A stretch of 64,000 bases of DNA from the NCBI RefSeq assembly GCF_000331735.1, contig NC_020126.1, positions 4,898,001-4,962,000 of the forward strand, written 5' to 3'. Below the pieces are notes generated by a model. The model did not search any database and had not been told where the DNA came from. It saw nothing but the letters and a program-made list of their open reading frames with translations. The position numbers and the translations under genes were made by a program. Source of the DNA: Myxococcus stipitatus DSM 14675. GTDB lineage: Bacteria; Myxococcota; Myxococcia; Myxococcales; Myxococcaceae. The stretch's first letter is position 1. Every line of letters starts with the position of its first letter. This document shows positions 36,791 to 44,562 of this stretch, piece after piece.

Positions 36791-38830
36791 TCAGCCGGCG
36801 AAGATGGAGCGCCGCTGCCGCAGCAGCGTGTGCAGCATCGTCTGGATGGCTTCGCGGGTGCGCTCGGTGAGGCGTCCCACTTCGCCCAGGTCGTCCGCCG
36901 CCTCGGGAGGCAGGCCGTCCATGGAGATGGGCTCGCCGAAGCGGATGCTCCACTTGGCGGGCAGCGGCAGCGGCCCCAGCGGGGTGAGCGGCACGTAGGG
37001 GAACCCCAGGAAGCTCGCGGGGAGGCGGCCCAACATGGGGGACGTCTCCTCCGCGCCGACGATGGCCACGGGGACGATGGGCGCGCCCGTGCGCAGCGCG
37101 AGCTTCACGAAGCCTCCTCGGCCGAAGCGCTTGAGGCGGTAGCGCTCCGCGAAGGGCTTGCTCAGGCCCTGATAGCCCTCCGGGAAGACCACCAGGGGGC
37201 GCTGCTCGTCGAGGAGCCTCAGGGCGTTCTCCGGACACGCCCTCACCGCGCCCAGGCGGTTGAAGAGGGTGCCGAGCACGGGGGCATGGAAGATCTGATC
37301 CTCCACCAGCCAGCGCGACTCCCGCAGGTCCGGCCGCTCACGGGCCAGCGCCAGGGACATCACGAGGCCGTCGTAGGGCAGGGCCCCCGAGTGGTTCGCC
37401 ACGAGGATGACCGCGCCCCCGGGGATGTGGTCCGCGCCCTGCGCACTGACGCGCCAGTACTGGCCATAGAGGAACTCCAGCACCGGCTCCAGTCGCTGCA
37501 CCAGCGAGGGGTCCTTGCCGTACTCGTCCAGGTGCGCGCCGCCGCCCGTGCCCAGGCCCGCGCGCACCGCGTCCAGCATGCCGTTCACCGCACCCCAGGC
37601 ACGACCCAGTCCCTCGCTGGCCAGCGCCTGTCCGGCGATCTCCCGCGCCAGGGACAACACGCCGCCGGCGCGCTCCGCGAGGGGGCGCTGACCGTCGGAC
37701 TCAGGGACGGACTCCGTGGATGGCTCCGTGCCCGGGAGGTCGTCGGTGGGCTGCACAAGGGACAGCGGGCCTCGCCGGCTGGGAGGGAACTCGTCGCGCG
37801 TCGCGTCTGGCATTTCCACCTCCGGCTCCACGGAGTACCTGTCGGTCGAGTGCGGAGCGCTGGAGCGGGTCCACGCGTCCTCGCTCCCGTCCCGGGTGTT
37901 GTCGTACTCGTACGTCTCCATCACGGCGCCGGCGATCATCAAGTCCTCGCGCAGCTCCAGGTCGAAGCGCTCCTCTTCGTCCAGCTCGTCCACGAGGCTG
38001 TCCGCGGCGCGCTCATCGAGTCGCTCCGAGGCCCCCGGCGTGCTGTCCTTGCGGTCCATCACCTCCGCGACGGCGAGCTCCGCGGCGCTCTCCGCGACCT
38101 GCGCGGCCACCGTGGCGGCGAGCTCCCGCTCCCGCTCCGGAAGCCTGCTCGTGGGGCTGTGCTCCAGCACTTCCTCCACCGCGGCCTCGGCGAGCTCGGT
38201 GGCCATCTCCGTGGCGAGCAGCCGGTCCACGGGCTCGTCGGTGCCCGCGCGGCGGTCCATCGCCTCGTCCACCGCGTGCTTCGCGGTGATCTCCGCGACC
38301 TCGGCCGCGAGGGCCTCCGCCAGGGCGTGGTCCACATCCCGCTGTCGCGCCGTCCTGCCGGTGGCCTTCTCCGTCACGACGGGCGCTCGCGACGGGGGCG
38401 GCACGCGCGGGGACTCCGGGGCCGCGGGCTCGCGAAGCGGCTCCACCTCGTTCTCGTCCCCGTCCGGCGCGCGCACGGCCTTGGCGGCGGTGGCGGGACG
38501 CACCTTGCCGGTGCTCACGGGAGGCGCGCCTCGGGGGGGCTTCGTGGCATGGCGCTGGGGCTCTCGAGCGGGCTTCCCGGCCGCGGGCTTTCCACGAGGC
38601 GGATTCTTCGCGCCCCCGTTCGCGCCGCGCCCGGAAGCGGCGGACTTCGCGTTCCGGGAGGGCTTCTGGGGGGCGGAGGCCGCGCGCGGGCTCGATGCCT
38701 TCTTCGCGTCTGCGGTCCCGCGCTCGGAGGGCGAGCGTTCCTTCTGCTGGGGGCCGGGCTTCGCGGTCGCACCCTCACGGGATGCGGCGCCCCGCTGGAA
38801 GGGATCGTTGCCGAGGACACCCTTGGCCAT
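36791..38830 (-). CDS. Lysophospholipid acyltransferase-family protein with long N-terminal extension
   Basis: A 679-residue protein. The C-terminal 290 residues are an acyltransferase of the LPLAT/DAGAT-like type, with NHSGALPYD (His480, Asp487), FPEGYQG and FGRGGFVKLAL motifs. The spacing is HX6D rather than the plain HX4D of PlsC. The first 390 residues are not part of the family: a basic Lys/Pro/Ala-rich region (1-140), then an acidic helical part with a repeat of the form AVDEAMDR and AVAEVMDR. Ribosome site AGGAGGAG is 8 bases upstream of ATG 38830. It starts only 2 bases after the stop of the epimerase gene, so they form an operon. Confidence 0.85.
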   Translation of the reverse strand: MAKGVLGNDPFQRGAASREGATAKPGPQQKERSPSERGTADAKKASSPRAASAPQKPSRNAKSAASGRGANGGAKNPPRGKPAAGKPAREPQRHATKPPRGAPPVSTGKVRPATAAKAVRAPDGDENEVEPLREPAAPESPRVPPPSRAPVVTEKATGRTARQRDVDHALAEALAAEVAEITAKHAVDEAMDRRAGTDEPVDRLLATEMATELAEAAVEEVLEHSPTSRLPERERELAATVAAQVAESAAELAVAEVMDRKDSTPGASERLDERAADSLVDELDEEERFDLELREDLMIAGAVMETYEYDNTRDGSEDAWTRSSAPHSTDRYSVEPEVEMPDATRDEFPPSRRGPLSLVQPTDDLPGTEPSTESVPESDGQRPLAERAGGVLSLAREIAGQALASEGLGRAWGAVNGMLDAVRAGLGTGGGAHLDEYGKDPSLVQRLEPVLEFLYGQYWRVSAQGADHIPGGAVILVANHSGALPYDGLVMSLALARERPDLRESRWLVEDQIFHAPVLGTLFNRLGAVRACPENALRLLDEQRPLVVFPEGYQGLSKPFAERYRLKRFGRGGFVKLALRTGAPIVPVAIVGAEETSPMLGRLPASFLGFPYVPLTPLGPLPLPAKWSIRFGEPISMDGLPPEAADDLGEVGRLTERTREAIQTMLHTLLRQRRSIFAG

Positions 38831-38832
38831 CT

Positions 38833-39798
38833 CTAGCTCCTCCTGAGCGCCGCGGCGGCGTCCCTGACGTGGTGGAAGGGGATGAACCCGAGGGCGGTTT
38901 CGGCGCGCTCGCCGTCCGCCACCCACGAGTAATGGATGTAGTCGAGGAGGGCCACGGGCAACGTATCCGCGCCCACCACATCCAGCGCGTGGAGTGCTCC
39001 ACGGAACAATGGGCCGGGGAGGGGGAGCGGGCGGGCGCCCGCCTGGCGGATGAGTCCGGAGAGGGGCAGGACGCCTCGGCCCACGATGTTGAACTCGCCG
39101 GAGGCCCGCGCCCGCAGCGACACATGCAGGGCCCGCCCCGCGTCCTCTTCGTGGAGCCCCTGCCACAAGGGGTCGAACCCCAGGAGCGTGGGGACCACGG
39201 ACGTGCGCGTCAGCAGGCGCGTCACCGGGTTCTCGATGGTGGGGCCCAGCACCGGCGCGAAGCGCAGCACGAGCACCTGCATCTCCGGGTGCCGCTCGCG
39301 GAAGGCTCGGACCTGTCCTTCCACCTCCACCTTGTCGGTGATGAAGCGGCTGTGAGGGCAGCCCTGCAGGGGCGACTCCTCGCGCAGCAGCGCCGGGTTG
39401 TTGCTCTTCGCGCCGTACACCGCGGTGAGCGAGGGGACGATGAGCCGAGGCAGGTGGGCCCGTCCCGCCGCGGTCAGCACGTTCATCGTGCCGATGACCT
39501 CCAGCTCGTGCGCCAGGGAGCCGTTGCGGATGGGGCCGAAGAGGAAGGCCAGGTGGTAGAGCGCGTCGACCGGACGCTCGGAGAGCGCGTCGGTGAGCTC
39601 GCTCTCGGCGTCGTGCCGGGTGAGGTCCACCCGGTGGAACTCCACCTTGTCCCCCTCCGGACGCACCACGTCCAGCACGAGGATGCTCTCCACATCGGGG
39701 TCCCGTTCGAGGCGGGGCAGCAGCAGCTTGCCGTACTCGCCGCTGGCTCCCGTCACCGCGACGCGCAACCGTCCCTTGCCTGGTCGTGTCACGTCCAT
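38833..39798 (-). CDS. NAD-dependent epimerase/dehydratase-family (SDR) protein
   Basis: A 321-residue extended or atypical SDR. The Rossmann motif is TGASGEYGK near residue 18, with an acidic residue pattern at VLDVVRPEG for the cofactor adenine. The usual YxxxK pair is not obvious; SRFITDKVEVEG sits in its place, with the Lys but no Tyr, so a reductase step is uncertain. It may be a sugar or lipid-modifying enzyme working with the acyltransferase that follows. It is divergent from mutL. Confidence 0.82.
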   Translation of the reverse strand: MDVTRPGKGRLRVAVTGASGEYGKLLLPRLERDPDVESILVLDVVRPEGDKVEFHRVDLTRHDAESELTDALSERPVDALYHLAFLFGPIRNGSLAHELEVIGTMNVLTAAGRAHLPRLIVPSLTAVYGAKSNNPALLREESPLQGCPHSRFITDKVEVEGQVRAFRERHPEMQVLVLRFAPVLGPTIENPVTRLLTRTSVVPTLLGFDPLWQGLHEEDAGRALHVSLRARASGEFNIVGRGVLPLSGLIRQAGARPLPLPGPLFRGALHALDVVGADTLPVALLDYIHYSWVADGERAETALGFIPFHHVRDAAAALRRS

Positions 39799-39900
39799 AC
39801 GCGGGTTCTCCTGTTAGCCCAGCCGCCCTCGAATGTCAGCCTGCACCGGGCTCCTCTTGCTGGACAACGTCCGCCGGGTGGCGGAGGGTGGACGGCTGCC

Positions 39901-41763
39901 ATGGCACGCATCGCCCGTCTCAGTGACGTCCTCATCAACAAGATTGCCGCCGGTGAGGTGGTGGAGCGGCCCGCTTCCGTCGTGAAGGAGCTGGTGGAGA
40001 ACTCCATCGACGCGGGTTCGAGCACCATCCGGGTGGACCTGGCCGGTGGGGGCGTGGACCGCATCATCGTGTCGGATGACGGGCATGGCATGGGTCGGCA
40101 CGACGCCACCACGTGTCTGGAGCGCCACGCCACCAGCAAGCTGCGGGAGCTGGACGACCTGTTCCACATCGACTCCATGGGCTTCCGGGGGGAGGCGGTG
40201 CCGGCCATCGCCTCCGTCTCCCGCTTCTCCCTCCACACCGCGGAGGTGGGCGCGGACGTGGGCACCCGCGTGACGCTGGAGGGTGGGGTGGACACCGTCG
40301 TGGAGGACGCCCCGCCGCGCGTGGGCACCGTCATCACGGTGGAGGACCTCTTCTTCAACGTGCCCGCGCGCCGCAAGTTCCTGCGCCGGGGCGACACCGA
40401 GCTCAAGCACGCCGAAGAGGCCGTCGTGCGTCTGGCGCTGGCCAACCCGGACGTGGCCTTCTTCGCGACCCACGAGGGCAATGAGCTCTTCTCGAGCGCC
40501 GCCTGCCCCGAGGACCCTCGCGAGCGCATCGCCGCGGCGCTGGGGCCCGCGGCGCACCCGCACCTGTTCCCGGTGGAGGAGCGGCGGCTGGGCGTCAGCG
40601 TCACCGGCTACGCGGCCTCGCCCGAGTTCACCTTCCCCAACGCGCGCGGGCTCTACACGTTCGTCAACCGCCGCTATGTGAGGGACCGGGGCCTCATCGG
40701 CACCATCCAGCGCGCGTACCAGGACTTCCTCGCGGCCGGACGCCAGCCCGTGGTGGTGCTCCACATCGACGTGGACCCCATCGCGGTGGACGTCAACGTG
40801 CACCCGCAGAAGCTGGAGGTCCGCTTCTCCGACGCGCGCGGCGTCCAGGAGGCCATCAGCGCCGCGCTGAACCGGATGCTGCGCGCGGCCCCGTGGCTGG
40901 GCGTGGGCGTGGACCCGAGCGCCTCGGGGGCTCCGCAGCCCATGGATGCCGCCCACTACGCGCTCGCGGTGGAGCGCTTCCTCACCCGCGCGCAGGAGGC
41001 CTCCTGGGGCGCGCCGCTGCCCACCACCCTGGATGCCGCGACGCCGACGCCGGTGCCGTTCTCCGGCGCACCCGGTGCCATGGCCGCGATTCCATCCGCG
41101 CTGCCCTTCGCGAGCGGCGCGGTGGGCCGGGCCCCCGCGTTCGGCGAGGCCCAGCCCCAGCTCAACGAGGCGCCGCCTCCGGGCTACTTCGCCGCGCTTC
41201 GTCCCATGGGCATGCTGGGCGGGCGCTTCCACATCTGCGAGGGGCCAGGGGGCACGCTGGTGGTGCTGGACCCGCATGCCGCGCTGGAGCGCGCGCGCCT
41301 GACGACGTACCTGCGCATGCTGGACGACGAGAAGGGCCCCCCCGCTCCGTCCTTGTTCGGCACCACGCTGGAGTTCACGGTCCAGGTGGCGAAGTCCCTG
41401 GTCGAGGGGCGCGAGGCGCTGGGGCGCCTGGGCGTCGACGTGGAGCCCTTTGGCGGCACCACGGTGGCGCTGAAGTCGGTGCCCCCGGGGCTGGAAGGGG
41501 CGGATGCTCGCTCGTTGCTGGAGGCGCTCGCCCGGGCACTGCCGCCGAAGAGCGCCGCGCTGGATGCCGTCACGCTCGCGGAGGCGGTGCGGGTGATGGC
41601 GTGCCATGCCGCGCGCAAGGCCGGGGCGGTGCCGCTCACGGACGCACAGCTCCGCGCACTCCTGGGAGAGCTGGACCGGGCGGACTTCCACCCGCCCTGC
41701 AGCCACGGCACTGTGGTGGTCCTGGAGATGCCGCTCCTGGAGCTCGATCGCCGGGCGCGTTGA
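39901..41763 (+). CDS. mutL: DNA mismatch repair protein MutL
   Basis: GHKL ATPase that couples MutS mismatch recognition to downstream repair. 620 residues. The N-terminal ATPase is canonical: VKELVENSIDAGS, DDGHGMG and GFRGEAVPAI. A Pro/Ala-rich linker (about 330-430) leads to the dimerisation domain. The endonuclease metal motif, DQHAxxExxxxE in MutL with nuclease activity, reads DPHAALERARLT here (457-468), so the Gln and second Glu are lost. The other nuclease blocks are also altered (ACHAARKAG, CSHGTVV). The ATG at 39901 precedes the conserved IARLSDVLINKIAAGEV start. Confidence 0.95.
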   Translation: MARIARLSDVLINKIAAGEVVERPASVVKELVENSIDAGSSTIRVDLAGGGVDRIIVSDDGHGMGRHDATTCLERHATSKLRELDDLFHIDSMGFRGEAVPAIASVSRFSLHTAEVGADVGTRVTLEGGVDTVVEDAPPRVGTVITVEDLFFNVPARRKFLRRGDTELKHAEEAVVRLALANPDVAFFATHEGNELFSSAACPEDPRERIAAALGPAAHPHLFPVEERRLGVSVTGYAASPEFTFPNARGLYTFVNRRYVRDRGLIGTIQRAYQDFLAAGRQPVVVLHIDVDPIAVDVNVHPQKLEVRFSDARGVQEAISAALNRMLRAAPWLGVGVDPSASGAPQPMDAAHYALAVERFLTRAQEASWGAPLPTTLDAATPTPVPFSGAPGAMAAIPSALPFASGAVGRAPAFGEAQPQLNEAPPPGYFAALRPMGMLGGRFHICEGPGGTLVVLDPHAALERARLTTYLRMLDDEKGPPAPSLFGTTLEFTVQVAKSLVEGREALGRLGVDVEPFGGTTVALKSVPPGLEGADARSLLEALARALPPKSAALDAVTLAEAVRVMACHAARKAGAVPLTDAQLRALLGELDRADFHPPCSHGTVVVLEMPLLELDRRAR

Positions 41764-41915
41764 GGCATGAGGGCCCCGGCCCGGGGCCGCCGGAAAGTTG
41801 ACCCGTCAGAGGCCACTGCTACGGTGCGCGACACGCCTGTAGCACGGCGCGGACCGGGCACGGCGGTCCGGAACGAGTCCTCTCACGCGGCGACGCATTC
41901 GACAGGAGCAGCCCC

Positions 41916-42071
41916 ATGCGCGGTGTCATCACCCTGCGGGACGTGCTGTCCAACCTGGGCGTGGTGCTGCGCGAGTTCGGCGCGCTGTGTGTCGTCCGGT
42001 GTCTGGTGGCGTCCCTGCGCCGACAGAAGACGACGTTCCTGGAAATCGCCGTGCGCTCCAAGCACCCCTGA
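41916..42071 (+). CDS. Small 51-residue basic protein
   Basis: Short frame starting MRGVITLRDVLSNLGVVL and ending SKHP. Support comes from a clear AGGAG ribosome site at 41904-41908, 7 bases before the ATG, and a composition like real coding sequence (amphipathic, Leu/Val-rich helix, then a basic tail with two Cys). It lies between mutL and the barrel protein gene and could be membrane-associated. No family is recognised. Confidence 0.5.
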   Translation: MRGVITLRDVLSNLGVVLREFGALCVVRCLVASLRRQKTTFLEIAVRSKHP

Positions 42072-42090
42072 CCCTCGCCTCCCGAGTCCG

Positions 42091-42810
42091 ATGCTCCGTC
42101 GCCTCCTGCCGCCGCTCGCCCTGTTGCTCGCCACCCCCGCTGTCGCCCAGGACGAGGGCGAAGACATCCCCAACACGATGAACGGCGTCGGCCGCATCAC
42201 CGTGCAAGGGGGCTGGCGCGTCACGTCCAACGAGACCTTCTACAACAGCTGGTACGGCCGCAAGGAGAACGCGGGGCTGCCTCGCGCGAAGAAGACGGGC
42301 GGCGGGCCGTTCGCGGTGGCCTCCTTCGCGTACTCGCTGTCGGACCTGGTGGAGGTGGGCATCGACCTGTTCGGGACGGGCTCGCGCCTGTACCTCACCG
42401 AGCCCGGCGCGGAGGAGGGAATCACCACCGAGCGGCGCGTGGACACGCTGGGCTACGGCGCGATGCTGGGCCTGCGCTTCCAGACCGTCCTCTCCGAGGT
42501 GGGCCCCTACGGCCTGGTTCCCTTCGGCGGCATCTTCACGGGCCCCGCGCTGGCCAGCTCGCGGCGCGCGGGCGAGGCCATCCAGGAAGACACGATGCAG
42601 GCCTGGGCGGGCACGCTGGGCGCGACCTGGCGCCTGTCTCCTCGCTGGGGTCTCACGGCTGAATACCGCATCATGTTCCTGCGGGGCCCCGCGGGGCCGG
42701 CGGACAACCGCATCGGCTCGTTCAACCTGGGCGGGAGCTGGCTCGGAATCGGCGTGACGTACACTTTTCCGCCGGAGGCGAACCGCCCGTTGCCAGGAAG
42801 TGGCCTGTAG
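42091..42810 (+). CDS. Outer-membrane beta-barrel protein
   Basis: A 239-residue exported protein. The signal peptide ends at AVA-Q after residue 19. The rest alternates hydrophobic and polar residues in strands typical of 8-stranded OmpA/OmpW-like barrels, with Gly/Tyr/Phe-rich segments and a final ITYTF-like strand (GVTYTF), though a short tail follows it. The function is unknown. ATG 42091 starts the signal peptide, 19 bases after the small protein gene. A palindrome overlaps its stop. Confidence 0.75.
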   Translation: MLRRLLPPLALLLATPAVAQDEGEDIPNTMNGVGRITVQGGWRVTSNETFYNSWYGRKENAGLPRAKKTGGGPFAVASFAYSLSDLVEVGIDLFGTGSRLYLTEPGAEEGITTERRVDTLGYGAMLGLRFQTVLSEVGPYGLVPFGGIFTGPALASSRRAGEAIQEDTMQAWAGTLGATWRLSPRWGLTAEYRIMFLRGPAGPADNRIGSFNLGGSWLGIGVTYTFPPEANRPLPGSGL

Positions 42811-42825
42811 CCCGGGCTGGCAGGC
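42803..42825 (+). terminator. Palindrome overlapping the stop of the barrel gene
   Basis: GCCTG-T-AGCCC and GGGCT-GG-CAGGC form a near-symmetric dyad from 42803 to 42825 that includes the TAG stop. The loop must open from the GC core. There is no T run, so it is only a possible terminator. Confidence 0.35.
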
Positions 42826-42919
42826 GCCAAACGGGTTGTTTGCTCGTGGAAATGTGGCAAAGCCATCGTGTTGTTCCGGTTCGAAATGAGTCGCCGTTGA
42901 ACCGGGAGAACTCCTTACG

Positions 42920-43951
42920 ATGCGCGAATCGGCCGAGATCGTTTCCGGGCCCAGGAAGATGTCCATGCCAGAGCAGGCGAAGACCGAGATTGACAAGGAA
43001 TTGGCGGATCTCCGCCGTGAAGTCGTTGAGGCTCGCAACCTCGTCATCAAGAGTGACAACCTGCTGAAGAACCTCCATGCGGAGGTGAAGGCGGTAGGCA
43101 AGCGGCACGAGGACTTCCAGCGGCGCCAGTGGGTGTCCTCCGCGGCGGCCTACGTGCTGTTCGCGGTCATCGTCGTGGGCGCGGCCATCATGGTCACCAG
43201 CGCCCGCAGCTCCAGCGCCACCAGCGAGCGGGAGCGGCTGGAGAAGATGGCCGCGGACCTGACGGGGCAGATGGAGAAGCAGCGGGCGGAGTCGTCCGCG
43301 CACCAGACGGCCCAGCGCGGCGCGGCCGAGGTCTACAAGATGATGACCTCGCTGCCCGGCGACGAGCGGCTCAAGGGCATCGACGCGCTGATGAAGCTGG
43401 ACACGTCGCGGCTGAGCTCGCTGGAGCGCCAGGCGCTCAATGACCGCGCCTCGGCGCTGCGTCGGGAGTCGGGTGACGCGGCCTTCGCGCGCGGCAAGAT
43501 TGCCTACACGCGCAACGAGATGTCGCAGGTCGTCTCGGAGATGGAGCGCTTCCTGGCGATGAACCCGCCGCAGGACCAGGCGCTGGATGCCTCCTTCTAC
43601 CTGGGCATCGCGTACAACCAGCTGCGCAAGCACGACAAGGCCGTGCCCCTGCTGGCGCGCTTCGTGGAAGGGGATCGCCGCGCCAAGACGCGCGACTACG
43701 CCATGCTGCTGCTGGCCCAGTCGTACCAGGAGGTGGGGCAGAACGAGAAGGCGCTGGAGACGGCGCGTGACGCGGCGGGTGCCTACCTCAACAGCCAGTA
43801 CCAGTCTCAGTTCCGTGGCCGCATCGCCAGCGTGAAGCGGGCGATGAGCGGCGGAACCGACGCCGCGGGCCCGGGTGTGGCGCCCGCCGCTCCGGCGGCT
43901 CCGGCCCCGGCGGCTCCCACCCCGCAGGCGGCCAGCCCCGCTGGTCAGTAG
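42920..43951 (+). CDS. Membrane-anchored TPR protein
   Basis: 343 residues. An N-terminal coiled coil (about 20-68) precedes one membrane segment (73-94) and a further coiled coil, then TPR-like repeats (about 180-300), including LDASFYLGIAYNQLRKHDKAVPLL, shown here only in part as family evidence. The tail is Ala/Pro-rich. The TPR part probably faces the periplasm and serves as a scaffold. An in-frame ATG at 42959 would shorten it by 13 residues. A strong terminator follows the stop. Confidence 0.75.
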   Translation: MRESAEIVSGPRKMSMPEQAKTEIDKELADLRREVVEARNLVIKSDNLLKNLHAEVKAVGKRHEDFQRRQWVSSAAAYVLFAVIVVGAAIMVTSARSSSATSERERLEKMAADLTGQMEKQRAESSAHQTAQRGAAEVYKMMTSLPGDERLKGIDALMKLDTSRLSSLERQALNDRASALRRESGDAAFARGKIAYTRNEMSQVVSEMERFLAMNPPQDQALDASFYLGIAYNQLRKHDKAVPLLARFVEGDRRAKTRDYAMLLLAQSYQEVGQNEKALETARDAAGAYLNSQYQSQFRGRIASVKRAMSGGTDAAGPGVAPAAPAAPAPAAPTPQAASPAGQ

Positions 43952-43960
43952 TCCCCCTTG

Positions 43961-43989
43961 TCCCCACCCGGGCTTCCTCCGGGTGGGGA
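43961..43989. terminator. Strong hairpin terminator
   Basis: TCCCCACCCGG (43961-43971) is a perfect complement of CCGGGTGGGGA (43979-43989), around a 7-base loop. It begins 9 bases after the stop of the TPR gene. It also precedes the next gene by 50 bases. Confidence 0.75.
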
Positions 43990-44039
43990 TACACGGAGGC
44001 GTTGCCTCGCGGGGTCCACAGTCATAAGACCTGGACCCC

Positions 44040-44549
44040 GTGTCCGCCCCCGACCCCCGGAAAGATCCCCGCTTCCGCCGCTACCGTGGTGCCGCGTATG
44101 GGATCTACATCACGCTGACGGCGCTCTTCTCGATTTGGATTCTCTGGAACGTGAGCCGCTCGGTCGCGGCCATGACGCCGGAGAAGCTCCCCCCCGCCGC
44201 CCAGGCGCTCAGCTACCGGGACTGTCTGGCCGGCGCGCGCGCCCTCTGGGACGAGCTGGAGGCCGGACGCGAGAAGCTGGTGCGAGTGTCACCCGCCCGC
44301 GACACCGACCAGGAATGGATGCGCTTCCGGACGGAGTGGATGCAGCGGCTGCGCGTGCGCGAGTCCGAGTGCGACCTCCAGTCCCGCGAGCGGGCCCCGC
44401 TGCGCACCGTGTACGGCCGACTGGAAGTCGTGTTGGACCTCTACACCACGCATGCGGTGCAGTACGCGGACGAGGTCGGCGGCACGGTGGACGCGTTCCA
44501 CGCGGCCTTCAAGGCCGCCGCCAACAGCCACGCGGCCCAGGCTCCCTGA
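44040..44549 (+). CDS. Single-pass membrane protein of unknown function
   Basis: 169 residues, starting with GTG 44040. A basic N-terminus (DPRKDPRFRRYRG) precedes one membrane segment (about 20-40), giving an N-in anchor. The remainder is helical and charged, with two Cys residues (RDCL and ESECD) that could form a disulfide. No family is recognised. It is the last plus-strand gene before a long minus-strand run and ends 13 bases from the convergent lipoprotein gene. Confidence 0.65.
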   Translation: MSAPDPRKDPRFRRYRGAAYGIYITLTALFSIWILWNVSRSVAAMTPEKLPPAAQALSYRDCLAGARALWDELEAGREKLVRVSPARDTDQEWMRFRTEWMQRLRVRESECDLQSRERAPLRTVYGRLEVVLDLYTTHAVQYADEVGGTVDAFHAAFKAAANSHAAQAP

Positions 44550-44562
44550 GGCGGCGAGCCCC

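Noticed and set aside
38831..39166. Upstream extension of the acyltransferase frame
   Set aside because: It overlaps the SDR gene in another frame and lacks any conserved sequence; a good ribosome site is placed for ATG 38830.
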